A DNA stretch of 64,000 bases from contig NZ_JAFVMH010000001.1 in the NCBI RefSeq assembly GCF_017377735.1, positions 744,001 to 808,000 on the forward strand. Reading direction: 5' to 3'. Position 1 is the stretch's first letter; each line of letters opens with the position of its first letter. The position numbers and the translations under genes were made by a program. The notes under the pieces were generated by a model. It searched no databases and was not told the origin of the DNA. It saw only the letters and a program-made list of their open reading frames with translations. Origin of the DNA: Acetobacter garciniae (GTDB lineage Bacteria > Pseudomonadota > Alphaproteobacteria > Acetobacterales > Acetobacteraceae). Positions 32,592-43,677 of this stretch are shown here, piece after piece.

Positions 32592-34339
32592 ACTATTCGC
32601 AGCTAGGTTTTTCGTCACAGCCGAACCTGCTTTCCTCCATCACGCAACGCTACCTCAACCGGGTGGACGTTCTTCTTCTTGTCTGTGTCGCGGCCCTTGC
32701 AATCGGGGTGGGTACGGCGGTGCGCCACATGCTGGGCCCACTGGTACCCGTTGCGGCCACACCTGTGCACCTGGAATTTCGCTACCTGCCGGGTTACGCG
32801 CTGCGCACGACCCTGCGCATGTTCGCGGCCCTCGCCCTCTCGCTTGTTTTTACGTTTGGCTACGCAACGCTTGCGGCCCGCAGCCGCCGGGCCAGGCAGT
32901 TGCTGCTGCCCTTGCTGGACGTGCTCCAATCCGTTCCCATACTGGGGTTCCTGACCTTTACGGTCACGTTTTTCCTGGGCCTGTTCCCCGGCCGCGTGCT
33001 TGGGGGCGAGCTTGCGGCCATTTTCACCATTTTCACCAGCCAGGCCTGGAACATGACGCTGGGCATGTATCAGAGCCTGCGCTCCGTTCCCGCCGATCTT
33101 GAGGAAACGGCCCGTTGCTTCGGGCTGACATCGTGGCAGAAGTTCTGGCGGCTGGAGGTACCCTGCGCTGTTCCTTCGCTGGTGTGGAATGCCATGATCT
33201 CTATGGCCGGCGGGTGGTTCATGGTCGTGTATTCCGAAAGCATAACGGTCGGGAATACGGATGTGGTGCTACCCGGTGTGGGCTCCTATGTCGGGGTGGC
33301 GATCGAGCAGCAGAACATCGCGGCGGTGGGGGCGGCCATTGTCGCCATGATGGTGGTGATCCTCATTTACGACCAGGTGCTGTTCCGCCCCCTGGCTGCG
33401 TGGGCCGCGCGTTTTCGCCTGGGCACGGGTGCGGGCGGCGTGCAGGCCAGTGAACCATGGTTCCTGCGCCTGGTGCGGCGCACGCGCCTGCTCAGCGCGC
33501 TGGGTGGCGTGCTGCTGCTGGGCCTGCGCAAGATAAGCTACCTGCCACTGGGCTCCAGGAACGGCTCTGTCGTGGCCCCGGCCCCCGCTTCGGCCGGCCG
33601 GGGTGAGTGGCTGTGGCGGATCGGCATTGGCGCGATCTTTATGGTCGCGTTCTACCAGGTCTGGGTTTACGGGCGCGACACCTATACGCTGGGCCAGATA
33701 GAGCATGTGTTTACGCTGGGCGGCTTTACCCTGCTGCGGGTTATCAGCATGCTGGTGCTGGCATCCCTGATCTGGGTTCCGCTTGGCGTGTGGTTCGGGC
33801 TGAACCCGGCCCGGGCGCGTGCAGCACAACTGGCGGCGCAGTATTGCGCGGCCTTTCCCGCCAATCTGTTCTTTCCGGTTTTCGTGGTGGGGATCGTCCA
33901 TTTTCACCTCACCCCCGATATCTGGCTGACCCCGCTGATGATCCTTGGCGCGCAGTGGTATATCCTGTTCAACGTCATTGCCGGAACGTCGTCCTTTCCG
34001 GTCGAACTGCTTGAGGTCTGCCGCGATCTCAACGTCAAGGGCTGGTTCTGGTGGCGGCGTGTTCTGCTGCCGGGTATCATGCCGTATTATCTGGTGGGTG
34101 CCATCGCCGCCAGCGGCGGGGCCTGGAACGCTGCAATTGCCTCGGAAATGGCGGAATGGGGCAGCACGACCCTGACCGCGCACGGCCTGGGGGCCTATAT
34201 TGCCCAGGCCACGCAAAAGGGCGATATGAGCGAGGTCGGTCTGGGAACAGCCACGATGTGCGTGCTTGTCATGCTGCTGAACACGCTGTTCTGGCGGCCT
34301 TTTTCCGATTATGCGGCGCGCCGCCTCAAACTGAACTGA
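32588..34339 (+). CDS. ABC transporter permease, duplicated membrane domain
   Basis: A 583-residue inner-membrane protein with two NitT/TauT-type permease domains in one chain (about 75-270 and 360-575), each with about five or six helices and an EAA-like cytoplasmic loop ([23 protein letters not shown] in the first half is split as L-E-E-T-A-R and [28 protein letters not shown] in the second). It resembles the COG4986 anion-transport permeases. The start overlaps dut (ATGA). The ATPase gene follows 10 bp downstream. No periplasmic binding protein is encoded nearby, so the substrate and even the direction of transport cannot be read from the sequence. Confidence 0.85.
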   Translation: MNYSQLGFSSQPNLLSSITQRYLNRVDVLLLVCVAALAIGVGTAVRHMLGPLVPVAATPVHLEFRYLPGYALRTTLRMFAALALSLVFTFGYATLAARSRRARQLLLPLLDVLQSVPILGFLTFTVTFFLGLFPGRVLGGELAAIFTIFTSQAWNMTLGMYQSLRSVPADLEETARCFGLTSWQKFWRLEVPCAVPSLVWNAMISMAGGWFMVVYSESITVGNTDVVLPGVGSYVGVAIEQQNIAAVGAAIVAMMVVILIYDQVLFRPLAAWAARFRLGTGAGGVQASEPWFLRLVRRTRLLSALGGVLLLGLRKISYLPLGSRNGSVVAPAPASAGRGEWLWRIGIGAIFMVAFYQVWVYGRDTYTLGQIEHVFTLGGFTLLRVISMLVLASLIWVPLGVWFGLNPARARAAQLAAQYCAAFPANLFFPVFVVGIVHFHLTPDIWLTPLMILGAQWYILFNVIAGTSSFPVELLEVCRDLNVKGWFWWRRVLLPGIMPYYLVGAIAASGGAWNAAIASEMAEWGSTTLTAHGLGAYIAQATQKGDMSEVGLGTATMCVLVMLLNTLFWRPFSDYAARRLKLN

Positions 34340-34349
34340 CCTGATCGCC

Positions 34350-35705
34350 ATGGCATTTTCATCTCATTCCGGTCCGGTCTCGCCCCCTGGCACCGTGCTG
34401 GCCGAAGCAAGGCATATCCGCCAGTTCTATCACAAGGATAGTGCGGCGGATGTGCAGGTGCTCGACGATGTCAATCTCTCGCTCCATGTGGGGGAAATCG
34501 TCGGGCTTCTAGGCCGCTCGGGTTCCGGCAAGTCCACCCTGCTGCGGATCATGGCGGGGCTGTTGCCCCCCACATCGGGCGAGGTTCTGTGGAAGGGCAA
34601 GCCCTTGCATGGGCCTGCGCAGGATATTGCCGTCGTTTTCCAGTCCTTCGCATTGTTCCCGTGGATGACGGTGGAAGAAAACGTGGCCTTGGGGCTGGAT
34701 GCGCGTGGCGTGCCCGCCGCCGAGCGTGACGTGCTGGTGGAAGACGCCATCAACCTGATCGGCCTTGGGGGCTATGAAAACGCCTGGCCCAAGGAGCTTT
34801 CGGGCGGCATGCAGCAGCGTGTCGGGCTGGCGCGCGCGCTTGTGGTCAAGCCCGCCCTGCTGCTGATGGACGAGCCCTTTTCCGCGCTGGATGTCCTGAC
34901 AGCCGAAAACCTGCGCACAGACCTGATCGAACTTTGGTCCGAACAGAAGCTGCCGGTCCAGAGCATGCTGATCGTGACCCACAATATCGAGGAAGCGGTG
35001 CTGATGTGTGATCGCATCGTGATCGCATCCTCCAATCCGGGGCGCATCGCGCATGTGCTGTCCGTGCCGTTCGCCCACCCCCGCAACCGCGAAGACCAGG
35101 CTTTCCGGCAACTGGTGGACCATATCTACGCGCTGATGACCCAACGCGCCCCCATTGTTTCGGAGGCAACACTGGTCAACAGCGGGGCGAACGGGGCCCC
35201 CGTCGCCCCTGCTTTCCGCGCGCTGGTGCCGGTGTCCATCACCATGCTGATCGGCATGATGGAGGCCCTTGCCGCCCCACCCCTGAACGGCCGGGCCGAC
35301 TTGCCGGTACTTGCGGAAAAACTGCAGCTTGAACTGGACGATCTGTTCCCGCTGGGGGAATCCCTTGAGCTTCTGGGCCTTGCGGAACTGGAGGACGGGG
35401 ACATCCTGCTGACCGATGACGGGGTGCATTTCGTCCTTAGCGACCTGGACGAACGCAAGGCCATGATGCGGCATGCCCTGCTTCATCATGTCTCACTGGT
35501 GAAGATGATTTGCGCTGCCCTGGACGAACGCTCAAGCCATACCGTGCGGGCCGAGCGCTTTCGCGAGGAGCTTGAAGCCTCCATGTCACCCGATTACGCG
35601 CAGCAGACCTTGCAGACCATTATCGGCTGGGCGCGCTTTGCCGAACTGTTCGATTATGATGAGGAAGGCGACCGGTTTTTCCTCGAAGACACGACGTCCG
35701 AATGA
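34350..35705 (+). CDS. ABC transporter ATPase with AAA-associated C-terminal domain
   Basis: A 451-residue protein. Residues about 15-250 are a NitT/TauT-type ABC ATPase with Walker A GRSGSGKSTLL, Q-loop FQSFALFPWMTVEEN, signature LSGGMQQR and Walker B LLLMDEPFSALD, followed by the switch histidine in THNIEEA. Residues about 290-445 form an additional domain of the AAA-associated C-terminal type, seen in this transporter class and of unknown function; it is acidic, with a winged-helix-like pattern, and could sense or regulate transport. It completes the two-component transporter with the upstream permease. No strong ribosome-binding site is seen. Confidence 0.85.
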   Translation: MAFSSHSGPVSPPGTVLAEARHIRQFYHKDSAADVQVLDDVNLSLHVGEIVGLLGRSGSGKSTLLRIMAGLLPPTSGEVLWKGKPLHGPAQDIAVVFQSFALFPWMTVEENVALGLDARGVPAAERDVLVEDAINLIGLGGYENAWPKELSGGMQQRVGLARALVVKPALLLMDEPFSALDVLTAENLRTDLIELWSEQKLPVQSMLIVTHNIEEAVLMCDRIVIASSNPGRIAHVLSVPFAHPRNREDQAFRQLVDHIYALMTQRAPIVSEATLVNSGANGAPVAPAFRALVPVSITMLIGMMEALAAPPLNGRADLPVLAEKLQLELDDLFPLGESLELLGLAELEDGDILLTDDGVHFVLSDLDERKAMMRHALLHHVSLVKMICAALDERSSHTVRAERFREELEASMSPDYAQQTLQTIIGWARFAELFDYDEEGDRFFLEDTTSE

Positions 35706-35740
35706 CGCAAGCCCCCTAAAAGCAATCCTTTGAGAAAAAA

Positions 35741-35817
35741 GATAAAAGTTTCTGGTGAAGCTTTTTCAAAAAGCTTCAAGGACTGTCGACCTTTTTGAAA
35801 AAAGGTGACACGCAAAA
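35741..35817. repeat. Two-hairpin intergenic repeat, copy 2 (inverted relative to copy 1)
   Basis: GAAGCTTTTT/AAAAAGCTTC at 35757-35777 (perfect 10-bp stem, 1-nt centre) and CCTTTTT/AAAAAGG at 35790-35805, 12 nt apart, flanked by ATAAAAGTTTCTGGT and GTGACACGCAAAAACT. It is the reverse complement of the element at 21864-21940. It fills the 163-bp gap between the convergent ABC ATPase and msrA genes, and no other feature is seen in that gap. Confidence 0.7.
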
Positions 35818-35868
35818 ACTCTCACGAATTTGCGGCCCATTTCGCAGGTCAGGTTCTGAAAGAATCGT

Positions 35869-36396
35869 TCAGTCGAAATACCGGGCGAATTCGGCGCGGA
35901 CCTTGGCGACTTTGGGGCTTATGACCACCTGGCAGTAACCCGCGCCCGGATGGCGGGTGTAATAGTCGTGGTGCGTTTCATCCGCGGGCCAGAATACCGG
36001 CAACGCCGTAATTTCGGTAACTGGTGGGCGGCCCCACAGGTTCGTGCGGGTTATCTCGGCCTTGACCGCAAGTGCTGTCTGGCGTTGCTGTTCGCTGGTG
36101 TAAAAAATGACCGAACGATACTGCGTGCCGATATCGTTCCCCTGCCGGTTGAGCGTGGTGGGGTCATGCATCACGAAAAAGACCCGCAGAATGTCCTCGT
36201 AGCTGAGGATGGACGGATCGTATTGCAGTTCTATGACTTCGGCATGGCCTGTCTCACCCGTGCAGACCTGCTTGTAGCTTGGGTGCTCGACATGCCCGCC
36301 CGCATAACCGGGCAGAACCGAATGAATACCGCGCATGCCGCGATAGACAGCCTCAAGGCACCAGAAGCACCCACCACCAAGAACGGCCGTTTCCAT
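35869..36396 (-). CDS. msrA: Peptide-methionine (S)-S-oxide reductase
   Basis: A 175-residue repair enzyme that reduces methionine-S-sulfoxide. The catalytic cysteine is C10 in GGGCFWCLE; the motifs GYAGG, TGHAEVIE and HDPTTLNRQGND are in place, and a downstream cysteine in GAGYCQ may act in thiol recycling. ATG 36396 with GGGAGGA just upstream is chosen; the frame upstream to 36492 lacks homology. No signal peptide, so it is cytoplasmic. It follows valS by about 100 bp and a terminator-like hairpin. Confidence 0.94.
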   Translation of the reverse strand: METAVLGGGCFWCLEAVYRGMRGIHSVLPGYAGGHVEHPSYKQVCTGETGHAEVIELQYDPSILSYEDILRVFFVMHDPTTLNRQGNDIGTQYRSVIFYTSEQQRQTALAVKAEITRTNLWGRPPVTEITALPVFWPADETHHDYYTRHPGAGYCQVVISPKVAKVRAEFARYFD

Positions 36397-36454
36397 GCTG
36401 TCCTCCCCTGCCCTTTGCGCGCCAATGGAGTATGCCGCGACTATACCGCCGGGG

Positions 36455-36490
36455 CGAAAAGGGTACCTGCCCCTTGGCGGGACAGGTACC
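36455..36490 (-). terminator. Probable terminator after valS
   Basis: GGTACCTG at 36462-36469 and CAGGTACC at 36483-36490 form a perfect outer stem, continued by a CCC/GGG inner stem. On the minus strand it is followed by CTTTTCG, a short T-run. It begins 9 bp after the valS stop. Confidence 0.5.
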
Positions 36491-36498
36491 ATAACACG

Positions 36499-39192
<2,694 letters not shown>

Positions 39193-39214
39193 CTCAATCC
39201 AACCATACCACGTC

Positions 39215-39248
39215 AAAAAAGGCGGCAGGCATAGATTGCCTCCGCCTT
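39215..39248 (-). terminator. Rho-independent terminator after popZ-like gene
   Basis: On the minus strand AAGGCGG-AGGC pairs with GCCT-G-CCGCCTT around a 7-nt loop (one bulged G), followed by TTTT then GACG. It lies about 80 bp after the popZ stop and 23 bp before the valS start, so valS needs its own promoter or read-through. Confidence 0.75.
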
Positions 39249-39326
39249 GCAGAGCTTTTCACCGCATAGCGGGCGCGCCAGCCTGCCCTGTCCGTACTGC
39301 TACGGCAGGCTGATGTCCCGTATCGC

Positions 39327-39896
39327 TTACATATTGCGCTGTGTCAGACGCTCGACTTCCTTGCGGACAGCCGCCTGCACAATGCTGGCAAGATGCGCAT
39401 CGAGCCATTTCTTGAGGAAAACGCGCACTTCCTGGCGCACGATGTCTTCAACAGTCAGAGACCCTTCATGCGTGATAGCCACTTTTCTCTCCTCATGCTC
39501 CCTGAGATATTTGTCCTGCAATGTTTTCTGGAGGACTGCAAATGAATTTGCGGTATCGGACACCGTTTCGTCATTCAACGGAATGGGCAGCGGACCAGAC
39601 ATCGTATTTTCAGCTTTCTTGCTAAGTTCGATCTGCCTGAGATCGGTCACGGACAGTATTGCGTCATCATGGTCCACGGCAGCGGGCTGCACAAGAGAGG
39701 GAGCGGCGTTATCCGCGCCTTCGGACTCCATCATGGATGGGGACAAAAGCAGGATGTCGTCATCGTCATCCTCGGTATCGGGCACCTGCTCGGCCGTGCC
39801 GTGCACCGGCTGGTCGGGCTGCGCCGAACGGCCGGGGGGTGCGATACCGCCTGTTGTCTTGTCAGCCTCTTCCGACGGGTCCTGAGACGACGCCAT
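39327..39896 (-). CDS. popZ: PopZ-like polar organizing protein (DUF2497)
   Basis: A 189-residue protein with the architecture of alphaproteobacterial PopZ: an acidic, Pro/Ser-rich disordered N-terminal half (including a run of five aspartates near residue 44) and a conserved C-terminal helical segment (about 148-189, EDIVRQEVRVFLKKWLDAHL) that drives oligomerisation. PopZ forms a polymeric hub at the cell pole that anchors the chromosome origin through ParB. The position between tolC and valS is the conserved location of the family. The function in this organism is inferred from family and context. Confidence 0.85.
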   Translation of the reverse strand: MASSQDPSEEADKTTGGIAPPGRSAQPDQPVHGTAEQVPDTEDDDDDILLLSPSMMESEGADNAAPSLVQPAAVDHDDAILSVTDLRQIELSKKAENTMSGPLPIPLNDETVSDTANSFAVLQKTLQDKYLREHEERKVAITHEGSLTVEDIVRQEVRVFLKKWLDAHLASIVQAAVRKEVERLTQRNM

Positions 39897-39926
39897 AAAA
39901 ACATCCCTGCCAGTTCTGGTTCATTG

Positions 39927-41366
39927 CTACCGACCAGGCTGGTTGAGCGCGTGATCGCTCAACCCCCACAAGCGATCCTTTACCGCGTTATAGTATGCCT
40001 TGTCATCATAAAGGGGAACATTCAGCTTCAGGTCGGTTGCGGTCAGCCGCCCGATGGCGGCGGCCACGCTGTAGGACGACAGCACCATGTTGCTCAGGTT
40101 CTGCACCAGCGCGACCTGGGCCATCAGCAACGTGGCCTGTTGCTGGAGCACTTCCAGCGTCGTGCTCGTGCCCACGATAGCCTGGCGTTCGACACCGTCC
40201 AGCGCCACGATCCCGGCCTTGATGGCGGCGCGGTTGCTGCCGATGGCAGCCTGGTAGGACCGCAGTTTCTGCCAGTTGGAAACCGCATTCTGCGCCGCGG
40301 TCCTGCGCTGGACGTCCACCTCCCTGTGCGAGGCTTCCATCTGCTGCTTGGCCTGGCGGACGGCTGCGTATTCCGACCCTCCCTGATAGAGGGGGATATT
40401 GAAGTTGATGGTGGCGTATTTGTTTTCATCCACCTGGTTGGCCAGGCTCTGGTTGACCATGTGCTGGTAACCCAGGGTTGCGTTCACCTTGGGCAGGATG
40501 GCCGCCATCGCGACACCCACCGCATCTTTTTGCGAGGCTTCCGTGAACAGGGCGTTGATCACGTCGGGGTTGTTCTTGACGGCCATGGCGGCGGCGGATT
40601 GCGGGTCCTTGACCGGCAGGACAAGTGGCTGGGGCGGCACCAGGTTGGGGGGTGGGGCCATGCCCACGGTCTGCATGTAGGTGGCCTGCGCGGTTTGCAG
40701 GGTGCCTTCCTGTTCCTGGCGGGTGGCCGTGGCCGTGGCATAGGCGGATTCCGCCTGGGCGACGTCGGTGCGGGTGATTTCACCTACATGGAAGCGTTCG
40801 TTGGTGGCGCGCAGCTGCTGTTCGAGCACGCGTTCGTTGTTGATGTCGAGTTGCAGAAGCTGCTCGTTCTCGATCACGCCCACATAGGCGTTGACCACCT
40901 GCATGAACACCTGCTGCTCGACCGAGATCAGGTGGGCCCGCGCGGCCATGACCCGGTTGACCGCCTGATGCGTGGCCGAAGTGGTCTTTCCACCCGTATA
41001 AAGGGGCTGGGTCAGGCCAACGCCCGCATTATACCCCGTGGTATCGTAACGTCGCATATAGGCGGATGCGGGGTTGTCGGGCGTGCCCTCGTAGTTGTTG
41101 AAGCCCTTGAAATAGGTCAGGCCGACACTGCTGGTAATGGTGGGCCGCCAGCCTGCAAGGGCTGTGGGCACCTGCTCATCCGTCGCGCGCAGGCTGGCGC
41201 GGGCTTCCTGCAAGGTGGGGTTGGTCAGGTACGCGGCTGACAGGGCTTCTTGCAACGTGTGGGGAATGAAGGCGGGTGAACCGCTGCCATCATATTTCTG
41301 CGGCCACGCCGCCGTGCCGTACAGGAGCATTGCAAGACCTGCCCCTGTTCCGCAAATACGCCGCAT
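39927..41366 (-). CDS. tolC: TolC-family outer-membrane efflux channel
   Basis: A 479-residue outer-membrane protein with a Sec signal peptide (basic start, hydrophobic core to about residue 20, cleavage near TAA). The two repeated OEP domains are visible as long amphipathic helices with the recurrent N-P-x-L-x-A/E pattern (LTNPTLQEARASL near residue 55, and KNNPDVINALFTEAS in the second half). It would form the exit duct for type I secretion or RND efflux pumps. The downstream popZ starts 30 bp after the stop. An upstream gap of 129 bp contains a perfect 12-bp hairpin and its promoter. Confidence 0.92.
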   Translation of the reverse strand: MRRICGTGAGLAMLLYGTAAWPQKYDGSGSPAFIPHTLQEALSAAYLTNPTLQEARASLRATDEQVPTALAGWRPTITSSVGLTYFKGFNNYEGTPDNPASAYMRRYDTTGYNAGVGLTQPLYTGGKTTSATHQAVNRVMAARAHLISVEQQVFMQVVNAYVGVIENEQLLQLDINNERVLEQQLRATNERFHVGEITRTDVAQAESAYATATATRQEQEGTLQTAQATYMQTVGMAPPPNLVPPQPLVLPVKDPQSAAAMAVKNNPDVINALFTEASQKDAVGVAMAAILPKVNATLGYQHMVNQSLANQVDENKYATINFNIPLYQGGSEYAAVRQAKQQMEASHREVDVQRRTAAQNAVSNWQKLRSYQAAIGSNRAAIKAGIVALDGVERQAIVGTSTTLEVLQQQATLLMAQVALVQNLSNMVLSSYSVAAAIGRLTATDLKLNVPLYDDKAYYNAVKDRLWGLSDHALNQPGR

Positions 41367-41444
41367 CTCGCTCTCCCGCTTCTGTGACCGTACTGCTGCC
41401 CGGCAACGCTCATGCCATTAAAGCATGGCAATGACTACCAATTT

Positions 41445-41474
41445 GTAACCCCGCCACCGGCATGGCGGGGTTAC
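41445..41474. repeat. Perfect 12-bp hairpin between pcm-like gene and tolC
   Basis: GTAACCCCGCCA at 41445-41456 and TGGCGGGGTTAC at 41463-41474, 6-nt loop. On the minus strand it begins 21 bp after the pcm-like stop but is followed by AAATTGG rather than a T-run, so termination would be inefficient. A second palindrome, TGCCAT/ATGGCA, is at 41413-41430 towards tolC. Confidence 0.5.
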
Positions 41475-41495
41475 GGCTGGCAGCAGGGCCCAAGC

Positions 41496-42221
41496 CTACA
41501 GGGAAAACTGCGGTTGCGGGCAAAGCCCCGGCAGAAGCGGGCTCTGGGCCTTGGACAGATAGGCGAACGCATACCGCGCGCCCTCTTGCGTCGCGGTCAG
41601 TGTCGCGCGGAAGATTTCGGGAATATCCCCGGTTTTCTGGATAAGGCCGACAAGACGCCCACCGGGCTTGAGCTGCTTTTGGCAGAAATCCGGAACGGCC
41701 CCCACGCAGCCATCGAAATAGATCAGGTCGTACGGTCCGTTCGCGGGCAGGCCCGTGTTCAGCGGGCCAACGCTCCATTGCACTGCCAGGGCATTGGCCT
41801 TGCAGAAGGCCTGGCCCATGGCGGCAAGCTGTTCGTCACATTCCAGGGCAGAGACCACGAGCCCGAGACGCGCCAGCACGCCAGCGCTATACCCGGTCGC
41901 CGCCCCCACGACCAGGGCATGTTCGCCCGGCAGGGGGTTGGCCGCCTGTGCAAGCCGGGCGGTCAGCAGCGGCTGTGCGAGAACACGCCCGGGTGCGAGA
42001 GGCAGGCTGACATCGGCATAGGCCGCGGCACGCTGGGCGGGCTGCACGCATTCTTCGCGTGGGAGAGCCCGCATGGCCTTGAGAATTCCCGGATTGCTGA
42101 TTTCTGAAGGACGGAGTTGATCGTCCACCATCAGGTTGCGGGCTTCTGCCCACATATCGTGCCCGGTCTGGGACATGTCTGTCGGTACCTCGGCTGCTGC
42201 ATGGACTGTCACGTAGCTCAA
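41496..42221 (-). CDS. Protein-L-isoaspartate O-methyltransferase-like protein
   Basis: A 241-residue SAM-dependent methyltransferase of the PCMT family, of the branch found upstream of tolC in alphaproteobacteria. The PREECVQP segment and SAM-binding VVGAATGYSAGVLARLG are recognisable, as is the LKPGGRLVGL strand. The catalytic loop, GQTISQP in E. coli Pcm, reads GRVLAQP here, so the serine used to position the substrate carboxylate is Ala. It may therefore methylate something else, or bind SAM without isoaspartyl repair. The start is a TTG at 42221 with AGGAGAGGG immediately upstream; GTG at 42212 and ATG at 42176 are alternatives. Confidence 0.8.
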   Translation of the reverse strand: MSYVTVHAAAEVPTDMSQTGHDMWAEARNLMVDDQLRPSEISNPGILKAMRALPREECVQPAQRAAAYADVSLPLAPGRVLAQPLLTARLAQAANPLPGEHALVVGAATGYSAGVLARLGLVVSALECDEQLAAMGQAFCKANALAVQWSVGPLNTGLPANGPYDLIYFDGCVGAVPDFCQKQLKPGGRLVGLIQKTGDIPEIFRATLTATQEGARYAFAYLSKAQSPLLPGLCPQPQFSL

Positions 42222-42355
42222 CCCTCTCCTGGCTTTCGGGCCCGGCGCGCCCTTGTGGTCATGTTATCCGTTCGGGCGTGCCTCTTCCAGCCGGGGATAC
42301 CGGCCGCACCACGCCTGTGTGACATATCGATTTGAAAATCGCACGACACAACGTC

Positions 42356-42384
42356 TTGACCAATGCCATGGAACGGGAGATAAG
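42356..42384 (+). promoter_or_regulatory. Candidate promoter of tRNA-Cys
   Basis: TTGACC at 42356-42361 and GATAAG at 42379-42384 with a 17-bp spacer. The predicted start of transcription is near 42391, about 11 bp before the tRNA. Four of six -10 positions match the sigma-70 consensus. Confidence 0.5.
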
Positions 42385-42401
42385 GCACCCAACTGCACCA
42401 T

Positions 42402-42475
42402 GGTCCGGTGGCAGAATGGTGATGCAGCGGACTGCAAATCCGCGTATGTGGGTTCGATTCCCGCCCGGACCTCCA
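42402..42475 (+). tRNA. tRNA-Cys (anticodon GCA)
   Basis: A 74-nt cloverleaf with encoded CCA. The acceptor stem pairs GGTCCGG (42402-42408) with CCGGACC (42465-42471), the discriminator is T at 42472, as expected for cysteine tRNA, and CCA follows. The anticodon stem GCGGA/TCCGC encloses CTGCAAA with anticodon GCA at 42434-42436; the T-loop GTTCGATTC is canonical. It stands alone between the divergent pcm-like gene and the convergent araC-type gene. Confidence 0.95.
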
Positions 42476-42520
42476 TTTTCTACCCAGAAAATGACGCCGC
42501 AGCCCACGCCCCTTCCCTGT

Positions 42521-43429
42521 TCAGGCTGCTTCTTCTTCCATGTCCCGCGTTGCGCGCCGGTGCTGTGTATCCTGCGCGGGCGGGCGGCCGAACATACGGC
42601 GGTATTCCCGGCTGAACTGCGACGGGCTTTCATACCCCACGGCAAAACCGGCTTCGGCGGCGTCTATCTTTTCGCTGACCATGCGGCGGCGGGCTTCCTG
42701 CAGGCGTAGCTGCGTGCGGTATTGCAGCGGGCTCATGTTGGTGGCGGCCCGGAAATGCCTGTGGAAGGTGGACAGGCTCATCCCCGCGATACCCGCCACG
42801 GTCGCGATTTCGAACGGGTCCGCAAAATGCAGCGTGATCCAGTGGATGGCCCGGTTGATCTGCGACAGCGCGCTGCCAGCGGTAGCAATCTGCCTGAGCG
42901 CGCAGCCCTGGTCACCTTGCAACAGCCTGTACAGAAGTTCGCGCATGATCATGGGCTTGAGGATGGGAATATCCTCCGGCGTATCCAGAAGCCGCATCAG
43001 CCGCAGCAGTGGGTCGGTGATATTGGCGTTCAGGGGGCTCAGCCCCATGCCCATGATACAGGCCTGGTTGGGGTCCACCTGCCGGTCGTTGACCACCAGC
43101 AATAATTCGGCAATCTGGGCAGGGTCTACGCTCAGGCACAGCGCCAGGTAAGGCTTTTCGGGGGTGGCCTGGGTAATGCAGCCCGCCACGGGCAGGTCCA
43201 CCGCCGTGACCAGATAATGGCTGGCATCGTAATCGAAGACCTTGTCGCGCAGCATGACCTGCTGGCGCCCCTGCACGATAACGTAAATCCGGGGTTCGAA
43301 AACGAAAACAAGCGGTTCGCTGACGGCATCGGCCCGGTAGAGTGTCAATTCCCTGATGGCGGTTGCCTGCATGGGCTGAAGGCAATGGCGCGCCACAAGG
43401 GTCTGAAGCTGGGCCAGATGGTCTGTCAT
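42521..43429 (-). CDS. AraC-family transcriptional regulator
   Basis: A 302-residue regulator with an AraC_N-type sensor domain (about 20-180, including IYVIVQGRQQVMLRDKVFDYD) and a C-terminal double helix-turn-helix (about 200-290, with the first motif in VAGIAGMSLSTFHRHFRAATNMSPLQYRTQLRL and the second ending in GYESPSQFSREYRRMFG; both quoted only as landmarks). It is divergent from an NAD-type aldehyde dehydrogenase, 248 bp away, which is the probable target; regulators of this subgroup often sit beside aldehyde or alcohol dehydrogenase genes. The effector is not known. The gap 43430-43677 contains promoters only. Confidence 0.88.
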   Translation of the reverse strand: MTDHLAQLQTLVARHCLQPMQATAIRELTLYRADAVSEPLVFVFEPRIYVIVQGRQQVMLRDKVFDYDASHYLVTAVDLPVAGCITQATPEKPYLALCLSVDPAQIAELLLVVNDRQVDPNQACIMGMGLSPLNANITDPLLRLMRLLDTPEDIPILKPMIMRELLYRLLQGDQGCALRQIATAGSALSQINRAIHWITLHFADPFEIATVAGIAGMSLSTFHRHFRAATNMSPLQYRTQLRLQEARRRMVSEKIDAAEAGFAVGYESPSQFSREYRRMFGRPPAQDTQHRRATRDMEEEAA

Positions 43430-43677
43430 GTCTTTCCTGAACGGGTGGTTGGGCGGGCCGCCACATCAGGGCATTTTGCAACACGCCCCCGGCCTTCTGG
43501 CCAGCCTTTCAGAAAAGGCAGGATAAGGCAAGGTATGAGGGCACCTGGCGGTAATATGGAGGGGGAAGGTCGGCCCATGTGTGAGAGGATAAGGCAAGAA
43601 CTGGGCAGAATTGCTCTATCGGCTTTTTGCTGGCTGCCGCATTGTAAGTTCGATTTTTAACGAGGAGTTCCCCTTTT

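Noticed and set aside
42475..42492. ATTTTCT/AGAAAAT hairpin right after the tRNA-Cys as its terminator
   Set aside because: A 7-bp AT-rich stem with no T-run; too weak to call.
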